Positions 23,909 to 33,970 of a stretch of 41,765 nucleotides of DNA are shown piece after piece. Position numbers and translations under genes: made by a program. Source of the DNA: Magnetococcales bacterium (lineage in GTDB: Bacteria > Pseudomonadota > Magnetococcia > Magnetococcales > UBA8363); contig PEAK01000039.1 in NCBI GenBank assembly GCA_002753515.1, positions 1 through 41,765 of the forward strand, read 5' to 3'. Position 1 is the first letter of the stretch. Each line of letters starts with the position of its first letter. The notes below the pieces were generated by a model. It was not told the origin of the DNA, did not search any database, and worked only from the letters and a program-made list of their open reading frames with translations.

Positions 23909-24541
23909 ATGACAGATCCAACCAAGGGAAGGCAATCCATTACCGGTATTCGCATCGTTGAACAACCCGTGCCACCCGGGGCCATGCCGTCCGCCCCGGC
24001 ACCCTCCCGTCATGCGGGACCCGATTGGAACGCCGAAGTGGCCCAGGTCAAACGCTGGGCCGAGGAAGGCAACTGGGATGAAACATTCAAGTTGCTGAAA
24101 ACCATGTCGTTACGCTTCAAGAATACCGAAATCTACAAAGCCCTGGCCCAAAGGATATGGGTGGCCCTGAAAACCGATATTCCCGTTTCCGAAGTCGTTC
24201 TGGCACTGTTTCACCTGCTCAATACCCTGGGACCGCAACACGAAGTGGCCGGTCCGATCGCCGCCCTGGCCCATTTCATGGCCAAGCACCGCACGTCCGA
24301 CGATCCCGACCGGGAGCTGGCCATGGGTCAGGCGCAGCAAATGTTTCATCGGGTGTGCGAAGAAAAGGGTATCGTTGGCGAGGAAGCGTTTCAAATCTGG
24401 GTCAAGAACAGCCGCCTGGACGATCCGAACCATTACGTCCCGGTGGTCATGCATTGCCTGGAGATCATGGTGGGGGATGAATGGTGGTTTGACCGCAGCC
24501 TGCTGCAAAAAGAGTTGGATCAGGCCGTTGGCCACGCCTGA
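23909..24541 (+). CDS. Conserved-looking hypothetical protein, 210 residues
   Basis: No family recognised. The ATG at 23909 follows GGCAGGGA. The first ~45 residues are rich in Pro and Ala and probably disordered. The rest is helical, with W-N-A-E-V-A-Q-V-K-R-W-A-E-E-G-N-W-D-E-T-F-K-L-L resembling a TPR-like helix pair, and later H-F-M-A-K-H-R and a Trp-rich end (D-E-W-W-F-D-R). No signal peptide or membrane segment. It has typical host-like codon use and stands alone. Confidence 0.7.
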   Translation: MTDPTKGRQSITGIRIVEQPVPPGAMPSAPAPSRHAGPDWNAEVAQVKRWAEEGNWDETFKLLKTMSLRFKNTEIYKALAQRIWVALKTDIPVSEVVLALFHLLNTLGPQHEVAGPIAALAHFMAKHRTSDDPDRELAMGQAQQMFHRVCEEKGIVGEEAFQIWVKNSRLDDPNHYVPVVMHCLEIMVGDEWWFDRSLLQKELDQAVGHA

Positions 24542-24568
24542 GCGCGTGGAATGATACCCGATCGGCAC

Positions 24569-24602
24569 TGGGGGTGGCGGTTGTTACAACCCACCACCCC
24601 CG
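24569..24602. terminator. Hairpin between convergent genes
   Basis: GGGGGTGG (24570-24577) pairs with CCACCCCC (24594-24601), with an inner GTTG/CAAC pairing. It lies between the hypothetical gene (plus) and ahcY (minus). A T-run is missing, so termination is probable but not certain. Confidence 0.55.
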
Positions 24603-24620
24603 GCGCGCCAATCTGGAATG

Positions 24621-25937
24621 TCAATACCGATAATGTTCCGGCTTGTACGGACCATTGACGTCGACGCCGATGTAATCCGCCTGGGCATTGGTCAACCGGG
24701 TCAACTTCGCCCCCAGTTTGCCCAGATGCAACCGCGCCACCTTTTCATCCAACGCCTTGGGTAACACATAGACCCCGATTGGATATTTCCCCGGGTTGTT
24801 CCACAATTCCATCTGCGCCATCACCTGGTTGGTGAACGAATTGGACATCACGAAGCTGGGATGACCCGTGGCACAACCCAGATTGACCAAACGTCCCTCG
24901 GCCAGGACGATCAAGCGTTTGCCATCGGGGAAAATCACATGATCCACCTGGGGTTTGATGTTCTCCCAGGTGAGATTGCGAATGCCCGCGATATCGATTT
25001 CCGCATCGAAATGGCCGATGTTGCACACGATGGACTGATCCGGCATCCGCTCCATGTGCGCCCGGGTGATGACATTGACGTTACCCGTGGCGGTGACGAA
25101 AATATTGCCCAATGGTGCCGCGTCCTCCATGGTGACCACCCGATATCCCTCCATGGCCGCCTGCAAGGCGCAAATGGGATCGATTTCCGTAATCCACACC
25201 GTCGCCCCCAGGCCACGAAACGATTGGGCACATCCCTTGCCGACGTCACCATACCCGCATACCACGGCAACCTTGCCCGCTATCATCACATCGGTCGCCC
25301 GTTTGATGCCATCCACCAGCGATTCCCGGCACCCGTACAAATTGTCAAATTTGGATTTGGTCACCGAATCGTTGACGTTGAACGCCGGGACTTTCAATAC
25401 CCCTTTGGCGGCCATTTCGTTCAACCGATGTACCCCCGTGGTCGTCTCCTCGGAGATACCCCGGATTTGCGCCATCAAATCGGCATATTCCGGGCGATGC
25501 ATCACCAAAGTCAGGTCTCCGCCGTCATCCAGGATCATGTTGGGCGTCCACCCACCCGGTCCGCGGATGGTTTGCTCGATGCACCACCAGAACTCTTCCT
25601 CGGTTTCCCCCTTCCAGGCGAACACCGGGATACCCGCCTGAGCCATGGCTGCCGCCGCTTGATCCTGGGTGGAGAAAATGTTGCAGGACGACCAACGCAC
25701 CTCCGCCCCCAAAGCCACCAGCGTCTCCATCAACACCGCAGTCTGGATCGTCATGTGCAGGCAGCCGGCAATCCGCGCCCCAGCCAATGGTTTGGTCCGA
25801 CCATATTCTTCGCGTAACGCCATCAATCCCGGCATTTCGGTTTCGGCAATGGAAACCTCTTTGCGCCCCCAGGCGGCCAAACTCATGTCGGCAACCTTGT
25901 AATCCCCCGTGGTAACAGCCTGTTGTCGATCAGTCAT
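24621..25937 (-). CDS. ahcY: Adenosylhomocysteinase
   Basis: 438 residues. It hydrolyses S-adenosylhomocysteine to adenosine and homocysteine in the methyl cycle. Visible: the NAD-binding [10 protein letters not shown], the substrate region L-D-D-G-G-D-L-T, the [13 protein letters not shown] stretch with the conserved Lys, [17 protein letters not shown], and the C-terminal [16 protein letters not shown] precedes the ATG. It lies 59 bp downstream of metK on the same strand, pairing SAM synthesis with SAH removal. No SAM or SAH riboswitch was recognised. Confidence 0.97.
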   Translation of the reverse strand: MTDRQQAVTTGDYKVADMSLAAWGRKEVSIAETEMPGLMALREEYGRTKPLAGARIAGCLHMTIQTAVLMETLVALGAEVRWSSCNIFSTQDQAAAAMAQAGIPVFAWKGETEEEFWWCIEQTIRGPGGWTPNMILDDGGDLTLVMHRPEYADLMAQIRGISEETTTGVHRLNEMAAKGVLKVPAFNVNDSVTKSKFDNLYGCRESLVDGIKRATDVMIAGKVAVVCGYGDVGKGCAQSFRGLGATVWITEIDPICALQAAMEGYRVVTMEDAAPLGNIFVTATGNVNVITRAHMERMPDQSIVCNIGHFDAEIDIAGIRNLTWENIKPQVDHVIFPDGKRLIVLAEGRLVNLGCATGHPSFVMSNSFTNQVMAQMELWNNPGKYPIGVYVLPKALDEKVARLHLGKLGAKLTRLTNAQADYIGVDVNGPYKPEHYRY

Positions 25938-25996
25938 GTATTCTTCCTTAGTTTATCACGTCCAGTTCTTTAAGTTACGCTCGGCAGTCACTGCGA

Positions 25997-27166
25997 TCAG
26001 AGGCCTGCCGATTGCCGAATGGCTTGGGCCTTGTCGGTCCGTTCCCAATAAAACTCGGGCAATTCCCGCCCGAAATGGCCGTAGGCGGCTGTTTTGCGAT
26101 AGATGGGACGCAACAAATCCAAGGTTTGGATAATGGCCTTGGGCCTTAAATCAAAATGTTCGCGCACCAAGGCTTCGATTTTGTCGTCGCCAATACGCCC
26201 GGTCCCGAAGGTATTGATCATCATGGAGACTGGTTTGGCCACGCCAATGGCATAAGCGACCTGCACCTCACAACGGTCAGCCACACCGGAAGCGACGATA
26301 TTTTTGGCAATGTAGCGTCCCATGTAGGCGGAGGAGCGATCCACCTTGGAAGGATCCTTGCCGGAAAAGGCCCCGCCACCGTGGTAACCGGCACCACCAT
26401 AGGTATCGACGATAATTTTCCGCCCGGTCAAACCGCAATCCCCCACCGGACCCCCAATGACGAAGCGACCTGTTGGATTGACATGGTATGTGACCGCCCC
26501 TTTGAGGAGATGCGCCGGCAATTCGGGTTTGATGATTTCCTCAATAACGGCCTCGCGCAATTTGTCGTAGGCAATGTCGGGATCGTGCTGGGTGGAGACC
26601 ACAACGGTATCGATAGCCACTGGTTTGCCGTCCTCATAGCGGACGGTGACCTGGGATTTGGCATCGGGACGCAACCAGGGCAGGCCGCCGCTTTTCCGGA
26701 TACGGGATTGCCGTTCCATAATGCGATGCGCGTAATGAATCGGGGCCGGCATGAGTTGCGGTGTTTCGTTGCAGGCGAAGCCAAACATCAACCCCTGGTC
26801 ACCCGCTCCCTGATCCAGATCCAATCCCTCACCTTCGTTGACGCCCTGGGCGATATCGGGGGATTGTTTGTCCAGGCTCACCAGCACCGCACAGGATTTA
26901 TAGTCGAATCCCATCTTCTCGGTTGAGTTGTAACCGATTTCCTGGATGGCTTCCCGCACCGTGGTCGTATAATCGATGACGGCCCGGGTTGTGATTTCCC
27001 CGGCAATGATGGCCATGCCCGTGGTGATCATGGTTTCACAAGCAACCCGACTTTTGGGATCCTGTGCCAACAACGCATCCAGAACGCCATCGGAAATTCT
27101 ATCGGCCATTTTATCTGGATGCCCCTCTGAAACCGATTCAGAGGTGAATAGATAGTTTCTGCTCAT
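25997..27166 (-). CDS. metK: S-adenosylmethionine synthetase
   Basis: 389 residues, typical length. It makes SAM from methionine and ATP. Visible: [13 protein letters not shown] near the N-terminus, the M-F-G-F-A-C-N-E-T signature, and the P-loop-like [16 protein letters not shown]. Upstream lies rapZ with a 95-bp gap. That gap carries a TCGGGTCGGGTTTTTTAT stretch that may weakly end the upstream operon. Confidence 0.97.
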   Translation of the reverse strand: MSRNYLFTSESVSEGHPDKMADRISDGVLDALLAQDPKSRVACETMITTGMAIIAGEITTRAVIDYTTTVREAIQEIGYNSTEKMGFDYKSCAVLVSLDKQSPDIAQGVNEGEGLDLDQGAGDQGLMFGFACNETPQLMPAPIHYAHRIMERQSRIRKSGGLPWLRPDAKSQVTVRYEDGKPVAIDTVVVSTQHDPDIAYDKLREAVIEEIIKPELPAHLLKGAVTYHVNPTGRFVIGGPVGDCGLTGRKIIVDTYGGAGYHGGGAFSGKDPSKVDRSSAYMGRYIAKNIVASGVADRCEVQVAYAIGVAKPVSMMINTFGTGRIGDDKIEALVREHFDLRPKAIIQTLDLLRPIYRKTAAYGHFGRELPEFYWERTDKAQAIRQSAGL

Positions 27167-27261
27167 CCTTTACGTCTCCACGTTTGGCGAAAATCCCCGG
27201 GAACCTCCCATAAAAAACCCGACCCGATAACTTGAATACCTGCGATTACAGCACACTTGCT

Positions 27262-28137
27262 TCAACGTTCCAGTTCCCGATGCCGTACCAACACCTGATA
27301 TCCCACAGGACTTAGTCTTTCGGCCAATTGCTGCACCAGGAATACGGAACGATGGTGACCGCCCGTGCAACCGATGTCAACCGTAAAATAATGTTTCTTC
27401 TCCTTCTTGTAGCGCGGCAACAGATAACCGAACAGTTCCACTAGGCGGTCCAAAAAGGCCTGAACATCCCCATCCTTTGCCAGATAGGCTTGAACCGATG
27501 GATCGAGTCCTGTAGCCTCTTTAAGTTCTGGAATATAAAAAGGGTTGGGCAGGAATCGGGCATCCAGGACCATATCGGCATCCGTGTTCAGGCCAAACTT
27601 GAAACCGAAGGAGCGCAGCACGATCACCAAATCCTGTTCCCCGGTCTTGCTGAAGTGGCGCTGCAACCGTTCCTTGTGTTCCGGCAGGGTGGTCTGAGAG
27701 GTGTCGAAGACGGTGTCCGCCCTATCCCGCAAGGGTTGCAATGCCTTGATCTCTTCGGTAACCGCTTCGGTTACGGTGCGGTTGCGCGCCATCGGATGCC
27801 GACGTCTGGTCTCTCGATAGCGGGACACCAGGACTTCCTGGTCCGCTTCGACAAACACCAACTCAAGATGCACGGTGACTTCCCGCAATCGCTCCAGGAT
27901 GCTCTGCAACAGGGATATTTCACGATAATCACGCCAGTGCAGACCGATCACCAAGCCTTCCGCATCGCCCCAATTCAATACATGCCCGGTTACCAATCCC
28001 ACAATGCCTGGCAAAGGGGGGTTGTCCATCCACATATAGCCAAGATCTTGTATATATTTCAAAGAACTGGAAATTCCCGCCCCGGAATATCCGGTCAGGA
28101 CAACCAGGTGTGGAATTTTTCCCTCCAGATCCTTCAT
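27262..28137 (-). CDS. rapZ: RapZ/YvcJ-type nucleotide-binding protein with altered P-loop
   Basis: 291 residues from ATG 28137 (GGCGGGG upstream; a TTG at 28158 is possible). RapZ is an RNA-binding adaptor controlling glucosamine-6-phosphate synthase through small RNAs in enterobacteria; homologues bind nucleotides. Family landmarks are present: M-D-N-P-P-L-P, V-F-V-E-A-D-Q-E-V-L-V-S-R-Y-R-E-T-R-R-R-H-P, S-F-G-F-K-F-G, and V-D-I-G-C-T-G-G-H-H-R-S-V. The Walker A normally G-x-S-G-A-G-K-S/T reads G-Y-S-G-A-G-I-S-S, so the phosphate-binding lysine is Ile. It follows rpoN by 33 bp; the usual hpf and ptsN between them are missing. Confidence 0.93.
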   Translation of the reverse strand: MKDLEGKIPHLVVLTGYSGAGISSSLKYIQDLGYMWMDNPPLPGIVGLVTGHVLNWGDAEGLVIGLHWRDYREISLLQSILERLREVTVHLELVFVEADQEVLVSRYRETRRRHPMARNRTVTEAVTEEIKALQPLRDRADTVFDTSQTTLPEHKERLQRHFSKTGEQDLVIVLRSFGFKFGLNTDADMVLDARFLPNPFYIPELKEATGLDPSVQAYLAKDGDVQAFLDRLVELFGYLLPRYKKEKKHYFTVDIGCTGGHHRSVFLVQQLAERLSPVGYQVLVRHRELER

Positions 28138-28170
28138 GAACACCCCGCCAATAGACAATCCACTCTCATG

Positions 28171-29691
28171 TCACTCCACCTTGGGGGCCAGTTGCTTGCG
28201 GCGTGAGGAGGAGGGAATATTCAAGGCGTCACGATATTTGGCGACCGTGCGTCGCGCCACATCGATTCCCTGTTCTTGCAGCAACTTGGCCAACTTTTCA
28301 TCGGAAAACGGTCGATTGGCGGGTTCACTGTCCACCAGTTTGCGTATCTTGTATTTGACCGCTTCTGAAGAATGATTTTCACCACCTGTTTGGGATCCCA
28401 ACGAGGATGAGAAGAAAAATTTAAGCTCGAAAATACCCCGTGGCGTATGCATGTATTTATTGCTGGTCACCCGCGATGTCGTCGATTCATGCACACCGAT
28501 ATCGTCAGCCACGTCTTTGAGGATCAAGGGTTTGAGATATTCCTGACCATGATCCAGAAAATCTTTCTGGAAACGGACAATGCTTTCCGCCACGCGAAAA
28601 ATGGTACTCGAGCGTTGCTCCAAACTTTTGATCAACCATTGGGCCGATCGGGCGTTGTCGGCCAAAAACCGTTTGTCCTGCGAGGAAACATTCCCACTCA
28701 ATGCGGCTTCGTAGGCGCGATTGATGCGCAAACGCGGCTGGGTTTCGGGATTGATCTCCACGATCCATTGCCCATCCACTTTTTTGACGAACACATCGGG
28801 TACGACATAGTTGGCCTGGTCACTGCCGAATGCCAGACCGGGTTTGGGATTGAGGGATTGAATGACCGCTACCGCATCCCCCAACTCGTCATCATCCAAC
28901 TTTAACAAACGCTTCAGCTTGCGAAAATCCCGACGCGCCAAATCCTCAAGGTTTTCCAGCAATACCGTGTAGGGGGGATGGGCCATCCCTTCATTTTTCA
29001 GTTGCAACAGCAAACATTCCGCCAGGTTGCGCGCCCCGACACCGGGGGGGTCGAACGATTGAATCAAAATCAGCGCATCTTCCAAATCTTCTTCCGACAC
29101 GCCGCTCATTTCGGCAATGGCGCTCAAGGGGGCCCCCAGATAGCCATTTTCATCGATGGCGTCGATCAGGGTCAGACCCAGGGAACGCTCCTTCTCGTGC
29201 AACGCCGATAAACCCAACTGCCAAACCAGGTGATCCTGCAATGTCTGGCTGCCGGTCAGGGTGTTCTCCAAGGGTGGCGCTTCGCTGCCGGCGGAGTTTT
29301 CAAACGGTACCGCCGAATAACTGTCGCCATACACGTCATCCCATGACGCATCCACCTGCAATTCACCGTTCAATCCCGATTCGGGGTGGTCACGGTCCAA
29401 TTTTTCCCGTTCCCGAACGATGTCCGTACTCTCCGGACGCATCGGGAATTGATCTTCCAAGCCACCCTCGAAAATTTCCCGTGCATCGTCGGCTTTTTGG
29501 GTTTCGCTCGGTTCCCTGGTGTCCTCAGGACCCTCTTCCCGCTCCAGGAGCGGGTTTTTTTCAAGCTCCTCCTGCAGATAATCCGCCAAATCCAGACTGG
29601 ACATTTGCAAAAGCTTGATAGCCATTTGCAACTGGGGTGTCATCACCAGTTGCATGCCCATCCGCAGTTTCAGTTCCAAACCTAAGGCCAT
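28171..29691 (-). CDS. rpoN: RNA polymerase sigma-54 factor
   Basis: 506 residues. The N-terminal Q-rich activator region (M-T-P-Q-L-Q-M-A-I-K-L-L-Q-M) is followed by an acidic linker, the core-binding domain, and the DNA-binding region with the RpoN box A-R-R-T-V-A-K-Y-R-D near the end. Preceded by AAGGGAAG and only 15 bp after lptB, as in many proteobacteria. The sigma-54 regulon implies enhancer-dependent promoters elsewhere in the genome. Confidence 0.97.
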   Translation of the reverse strand: MALGLELKLRMGMQLVMTPQLQMAIKLLQMSSLDLADYLQEELEKNPLLEREEGPEDTREPSETQKADDAREIFEGGLEDQFPMRPESTDIVREREKLDRDHPESGLNGELQVDASWDDVYGDSYSAVPFENSAGSEAPPLENTLTGSQTLQDHLVWQLGLSALHEKERSLGLTLIDAIDENGYLGAPLSAIAEMSGVSEEDLEDALILIQSFDPPGVGARNLAECLLLQLKNEGMAHPPYTVLLENLEDLARRDFRKLKRLLKLDDDELGDAVAVIQSLNPKPGLAFGSDQANYVVPDVFVKKVDGQWIVEINPETQPRLRINRAYEAALSGNVSSQDKRFLADNARSAQWLIKSLEQRSSTIFRVAESIVRFQKDFLDHGQEYLKPLILKDVADDIGVHESTTSRVTSNKYMHTPRGIFELKFFFSSSLGSQTGGENHSSEAVKYKIRKLVDSEPANRPFSDEKLAKLLQEQGIDVARRTVAKYRDALNIPSSSRRKQLAPKVE

Positions 29692-29706
29692 GGCTTCCCT
29701 TGTTTC

Positions 29707-30462
29707 TCAGTCAAGCTTAAACGCGTCACCCAAATACATTTGCCGAACGCCCACATCCTTCACCACCGCTTCGGGGGTGCCGCGAGCCAATACCCGCCCC
29801 TGGGTGAGGATGTAAGCGCGATCGCAAATACCCAAAGTCTCCCGGACGTTGTGATCGGTGATCAAGATACCGATCCCCCGTTGCCGCAGATGCAGGATAA
29901 TGGAACGGATATCTTCAATTGCCAAGGGATCGACGCCAGCAAATGGTTCATCCAGGAGAATGAACCTGGGTTCGATCGCCAAGGCGCGTGCCACCTCAAC
30001 CCGACGACGTTCGCCCCCGGACAGGGTGTAGCCCATGGCCCGGGCCAAATGGGATATCCCCAATTCCACCAACAGCTCCTCCAGTCTTTCAAGTCTTTCC
30101 TCCCGCGTCAACTGCAACGTTTCCAGGATCGCTAAAATGTTATCCCGGACCGAGAGTTTGCGAAACACCGACGGCTCCTGGGGCAGATAGGAAATACCCA
30201 TGCGAGCCCGTTGGTACATGGCATCGTAGGTGATGTCCCGACCATCCAACCAGATGGATCCCTTGTCCGGGGCCACCAGGCCGACGATCATGTAGAAGGT
30301 TGTGGTTTTCCCAGCGCCGTTCGGACCCAGCAATCCCACGACTTCACCCGACACCAACTTCAATCCCACATCGTCCACCACCTGCCGACCCCGATAGCTT
30401 TTCCCCAGCCCCAGGGCCATGACCGAACCTTTATCCAAGGTTGTCTCAACATCCTGCGCCAT
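29707..30462 (-). CDS. lptB: LPS export ABC transporter ATP-binding protein
   Basis: 251 residues from the ATG at 30462, which nearly abuts the lptA stop (TGA then TATG). ABC ATPase of the LptB2FG complex that powers lipopolysaccharide extraction from the inner membrane. Walker [11 protein letters not shown]-loop Y-L-P-Q-E-P, signature L-S-G-G-E-R-R-R, Walker [14 protein letters not shown], and H-loop I-T-D-H-N-V are all present. An upstream in-frame ATG inside lptA is not needed. Confidence 0.96.
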   Translation of the reverse strand: MAQDVETTLDKGSVMALGLGKSYRGRQVVDDVGLKLVSGEVVGLLGPNGAGKTTTFYMIVGLVAPDKGSIWLDGRDITYDAMYQRARMGISYLPQEPSVFRKLSVRDNILAILETLQLTREERLERLEELLVELGISHLARAMGYTLSGGERRRVEVARALAIEPRFILLDEPFAGVDPLAIEDIRSIILHLRQRGIGILITDHNVRETLGICDRAYILTQGRVLARGTPEAVVKDVGVRQMYLGDAFKLD

Positions 30463-30463
30463 A

Positions 30464-31144
30464 TCATTCGCCCTGTACTGGACTGGTTTGTTGCACAGGT
30501 TCGGTTGCGACAACGGGTTCCGGTTTGGCAACCTCTCCTTTTCGTTGCGGTTTGGCCGCGCCACTGCCAATTTTCCCACCGCTCAGGCCCGGGGCCAAGC
30601 CACTCCCTTCCACCCGTCCCGATTGGGTGATGCGGGCGGATACACGTTTCTTGTCGCCCCCCTGCACCGACATTTTGTCGATGCGCATGTCGGTACCCAG
30701 TGTTAAAAGAATGCGCCGTCCCGTCACATGGTCTTTGCCCCGTGTGATCGACGCCTCCTTGTCGCCACCAATCAGTTCCAGGGTACGGTTGATCACGTTG
30801 TACACCGCATGCTGCCCAGTGCCATGACTCTCACCCTGGGTGAGAACCACATTGCCATCCACCTTGACTTCCCGGACATTGCCACCCCCGGTACCGGTCG
30901 GTGATTTCATGACATAATGCACCGTCATTTTGTCCGATGTCAGATGCATGCTGCCATCGTTCGCCTCCACATGCCCGGTGAACACGGCGACCTGACGTTT
31001 CTGGTCCATCTCCAGCGTGTCCGAGGTCACCAACAACCCTTGCGAGCCCCACGCGAGCCGCGAACTCAAAATAATCGCAACCGTCAACCACCCAACCGCA
31101 TTGTTTCTGGCGCAACCACCTCCGCCTTGGTTCAGGAACCCCAC
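30464..31144 (-). CDS. lptA: LptA periplasmic LPS-bridge protein
   Basis: 226 residues from a GTG overlapping the end of lptC. A signal peptide ([16 protein letters not shown]) precedes an OstA/LptA beta-jellyroll: [19 protein letters not shown], and T-S-D-K-M-T-V-H-Y. It bridges the inner and outer membranes for LPS transfer. The C-terminal ~40 residues are a Pro/Gly/Lys-rich extension not usual for the fold. Confidence 0.9.
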   Translation of the reverse strand: MGFLNQGGGGCARNNAVGWLTVAIILSSRLAWGSQGLLVTSDTLEMDQKRQVAVFTGHVEANDGSMHLTSDKMTVHYVMKSPTGTGGGNVREVKVDGNVVLTQGESHGTGQHAVYNVINRTLELIGGDKEASITRGKDHVTGRRILLTLGTDMRIDKMSVQGGDKKRVSARITQSGRVEGSGLAPGLSGGKIGSGAAKPQRKGEVAKPEPVVATEPVQQTSPVQGE

Positions 31145-31731
31145 GCCCCAACCTCCCTGGTACGATCACCGTTGAACAAAACCTTCACCTTGCTTTTCAC
31201 TTTGAGGACACGGGTTTCCTGGTTCAGAACAAATCCGACACCCTCCAATTGGGCATTTTCCCCCAACATCTTGAATGCCTGATCGGTATACAATATTCGC
31301 TCGTTGGGATCAAAGCGCAACCAATTGGTTGTCAATTTGTTGGTCAATCCGTCCTTGGCTTCCACCGCGCCGTGAAAAATAACGGCACGGGTTTCGTTGT
31401 TGACGGCCCCTTCCCTGGAAGTCACCTCCATTGTGCGCCCATCACCGTGGTGTACTTCCAGATGCGGGGCTTCGATGATCACATTGTCATCTTTGGCGCG
31501 CATGGCACTCCGGGCATTGAGTGTCCAGCGGGTCTCACGCCCTTCAAATTGCACCATGCTCAAATCGGTTACCATGGCCCCTTGTGGCCCGTTTTTGAGC
31601 AACAAAACCTGCCCGGTTGTCATGGCGAATGGTTTCCAAAGATACCACCCCAATCCCAGCAAAATCATCAACGCCAGGGATAAAAACAGATATTTGACAC
31701 GCCCCGCCTTACGGTTTGCCATGGATCTCAT
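31132..31731 (-). CDS. lptC: LptC, inner-membrane anchor of LPS transport
   Basis: 199 residues with one N-terminal membrane helix (V-K-Y-L-F-L-S-L-A-L-M-I-L-L-G-L-G-W-Y-L) and a periplasmic LptC jellyroll (L-E-V-H-H-G-D-G-R-T-M-E-V-T-S, V-I-F-H-G-A-V-E-A-K-D). It overlaps kdsC upstream and lptA downstream by a few bases, an operon sign. ATG at 31722 is an alternative start. Confidence 0.92.
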   Translation of the reverse strand: MRSMANRKAGRVKYLFLSLALMILLGLGWYLWKPFAMTTGQVLLLKNGPQGAMVTDLSMVQFEGRETRWTLNARSAMRAKDDNVIIEAPHLEVHHGDGRTMEVTSREGAVNNETRAVIFHGAVEAKDGLTNKLTTNWLRFDPNERILYTDQAFKMLGENAQLEGVGFVLNQETRVLKVKSKVKVLFNGDRTREVGAWGS

Positions 31732-32290
31732 GGCCGTTTTTCACGGGTACTCCCCCCGCCACCTGTGGGATGAAACGGGCGACCGTGGTTTCCCAGCGCC
31801 CCTGGGACATCAATAGACCCTCCGCCAACTCGCGCACAGCTCCGTATCCCCCCAAGGCACTCGCCACCCAATGGACCCTTCGCCGGACCTCTTCGGCGGC
31901 ATCCCGGGGTGCCGACGCCAACCCAACCCGACACAAGATATCCAGATCGACCAAATCGTCACCCATGGCGGCGCACTGGCTGGCATCACACCCGAGTTTC
32001 ATCAATTCCGCTTGCAGACACGGCCATTTACCACCGCGAACACCTTGATGCACGAAGGATAGCGACAACTCTTCGCCACGCCGGGAAACGGCCGGGGATT
32101 GCCGAGCGGAGATCAGGCCAACCGCAATTCCCGCATCCAATAACAGGCGAATCCCCAAACCATCCGTTACATGGAATCGTTTTGATTCCTGGCCTGCCCC
32201 ATCCAGATGAATACCGCCATCGGTCAGAACCCCATCACAATCCAGGGCCACCACCCGTATTTCCCGTCCCAAATGCCAAGGAAATATCAT
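31709..32290 (-). CDS. kdsC: 3-deoxy-D-manno-octulosonate-8-phosphate phosphatase
   Basis: 193 residues. HAD phosphatase releasing phosphate from Kdo-8-P. Catalytic motif A-L-D-C-D-G-V-L-T-D-G, motif II L-I-S-A-R-Q-S, the lysine of G-V-R-G-G-K, and motif III M-G-D-D-L-V-D-L are present. Starts with a 4-base overlap with kdsD. Confidence 0.95.
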   Translation of the reverse strand: MIFPWHLGREIRVVALDCDGVLTDGGIHLDGAGQESKRFHVTDGLGIRLLLDAGIAVGLISARQSPAVSRRGEELSLSFVHQGVRGGKWPCLQAELMKLGCDASQCAAMGDDLVDLDILCRVGLASAPRDAAEEVRRRVHWVASALGGYGAVRELAEGLLMSQGRWETTVARFIPQVAGGVPVKNGHEIHGKP

Positions 32291-33264
32291 AGCAACCCCG
32301 CTTGCAACAGGTCATGCAGATGAATCACGCCGATCACCCGATCATGCTCCTTGTTTTCAAGTTCCCCTCCGGGACAGACAAACAGACTGGTAATTTTTCT
32401 TTCCTCCATCCGGTGTACCGCCTCGGCGGCCAACGCATCAGGAACGATGGTTTTGGGATTGGCCGTCATCAGGGTACCCGCCGTTTCGGTCAACAACGAA
32501 CTGCCCCGTTCCAGATGGCGACGCAAATCGCCGTCGGTGATGATGCCAACCAAGCCGCCGTGCTGGTTGATCACGCCGGTCATGCCAAAACGTTTGGCCG
32601 TCATTTCCAACAGGACTTCCCGACCTTGCTCCTGTTCCGATACCAAAGGGATTTTCGATCCGGTATGCATCAGGTCCGCCACCCGCAACAACAGCCGTCG
32701 GCCCAAGCTGCCGCCCGGATGAAACTGGGCGAACTGTTCGGCATCAAAACCCCGTTTTTCCAGCAGGGATACCGCAAGGGCATCCCCCATGGCCAGGGCA
32801 GCCGTTGTCGAGCTGGTCGGGGCCAGACCCAGGGGGCACGCTTCACGGCTCACCGAGGCATCCAATACCACATCGCTCATCCTGGCCAGCGAAGAATCCA
32901 ACCGCCCCAGCAAACCGATCAAGCTCAGACCCAAACGTTTGACCACCGGCATGATGGCCAGCACTTCCGCCGTTTCACCGCTGTTGGACAGGGCAATGAC
33001 ACAATCCTGACGTGTCAACATCCCCAAATCGCCATGACTCCCTTCGGCGGGATGGAGAAAAAAGGAGGGGGTACCCGTACTGGAAAACGTCGCCGCAATT
33101 TTTTGCCCGATCAACCCCGATTTGCCCATGCCCGTGACCACGACCCGGCCACGACAGTCATACAACAATCCAACCGCCCTGACAAAATTTTCATTCAACC
33201 GTCCGGCCATGGCCATGATGGCCTCAGACTCAAGCTGTAAAATGTGTCGTGCCGCTTCCAACAT
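32287..33264 (-). CDS. kdsD: Arabinose-5-phosphate isomerase
   Basis: 325 residues from ATG 33264 (AAGGAAAAAG upstream). It makes D-arabinose-5-phosphate for Kdo. SIS domain: G-M-G-K-S-G-L-I-G-Q-K, P-S-F-F-L-H-P-A-E-G-S-H-G-D-L-G, and A-L-S-N-S-G-E-T-A-E. Two CBS domains follow (L-V-G-I-I-T-D-G-D-L-R-R and the C-terminal pair). It is the first gene of the kds-lpt-rpoN-rapZ block and diverges from the CoA-binding gene. Confidence 0.95.
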   Translation of the reverse strand: MLEAARHILQLESEAIMAMAGRLNENFVRAVGLLYDCRGRVVVTGMGKSGLIGQKIAATFSSTGTPSFFLHPAEGSHGDLGMLTRQDCVIALSNSGETAEVLAIMPVVKRLGLSLIGLLGRLDSSLARMSDVVLDASVSREACPLGLAPTSSTTAALAMGDALAVSLLEKRGFDAEQFAQFHPGGSLGRRLLLRVADLMHTGSKIPLVSEQEQGREVLLEMTAKRFGMTGVINQHGGLVGIITDGDLRRHLERGSSLLTETAGTLMTANPKTIVPDALAAEAVHRMEERKITSLFVCPGGELENKEHDRVIGVIHLHDLLQAGLL

Positions 33265-33490
33265 GAAACTTTTTCCTTGGCTGTGCGAATTTCCGGGGAT
33301 ACCCTTCGACCAGCCCAATAATAACCTTTTCGTTTCAGGATACCACAATCTTTCGATAATATAACAGGCCCTGCCCGGTTTTTCATGTCTTATCGTCAGG
33401 CCCTTGGATCAAAAATCCCTGAATTCCATCGTTCAACGCTTCCGACCAGGGTTACCAACGTCACCACCACGTCATCTTCAAAAGGTTACC

Positions 33491-33913
33491 ATGACCGATA
33501 TCGACCAGGACATCATTCTACCCATACTGAAACATTGCCGCACCATTGCCGTTGTCGGCCTTTCCCCCAAACCGGATCGCGCCTCGTATCGCGTTGCCGC
33601 CTACATGCAAAAACAGGGATATCGCATCATTCCCATTCGCCCCGGATCGGGAAAAATTTTGGGGGAAACCTGTTTTCCTTCCCTCTCCGAAGTCCCTGCC
33701 GACCTGACAATCGACCTGGTTGATGTCTTCCGCCGTGCCGAAGAGACCCCACCCGTTGCGCAGGAAGCCGTGGACCGCCGTGCCAAGGGATTTTGGCTGC
33801 AAAGCGGCATCATCAACGATCAGGCCCTGGCGATAACCCATGCCGCGGGTCTGTGGTCGGTCCAGGATCATTGCCTGATGGTGGAACACCGGCGTTTGGC
33901 GCACCTGTTATAG
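33491..33913 (+). CDS. CoA-binding domain protein (YccU type)
   Basis: 140 residues from ATG 33491 (AAAGGTTACC upstream); an upstream ATG at 33404 would add a non-conserved tail. A single Rossmann CoA-binding domain with A-V-V-G-L-S-P-K-P-D-R-A-S, I-I-P-I-R-P-G and the terminal W-L-Q-S-G-I-I-N-D and C-L-M-V-E-H. Family function is unclear. It is followed by larC on the same strand (57 bp). Confidence 0.9.
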   Translation: MTDIDQDIILPILKHCRTIAVVGLSPKPDRASYRVAAYMQKQGYRIIPIRPGSGKILGETCFPSLSEVPADLTIDLVDVFRRAEETPPVAQEAVDRRAKGFWLQSGIINDQALAITHAAGLWSVQDHCLMVEHRRLAHLL

Positions 33914-33970
33914 TCTGGACACGGCACCATCGCCCAACCTTTTGCCTGATCAGGAAAGCAACCGCCACCC

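Noticed and set aside
24861-25817. 318-codon plus-strand frame opposite ahcY
   Set aside because: ahcY is unmistakable on the minus strand. The antisense reading has no recognisable domain.
27167-27261. SAM or SAH riboswitch ahead of metK
   Set aside because: The 95-bp gap has no recognisable riboswitch core. Only a short G/C run with T residues is seen.
32302-33240. 312-codon plus-strand frame opposite kdsD
   Set aside because: It is the shadow of a well-conserved isomerase gene. Gln/His-rich composition is typical of antisense reading.
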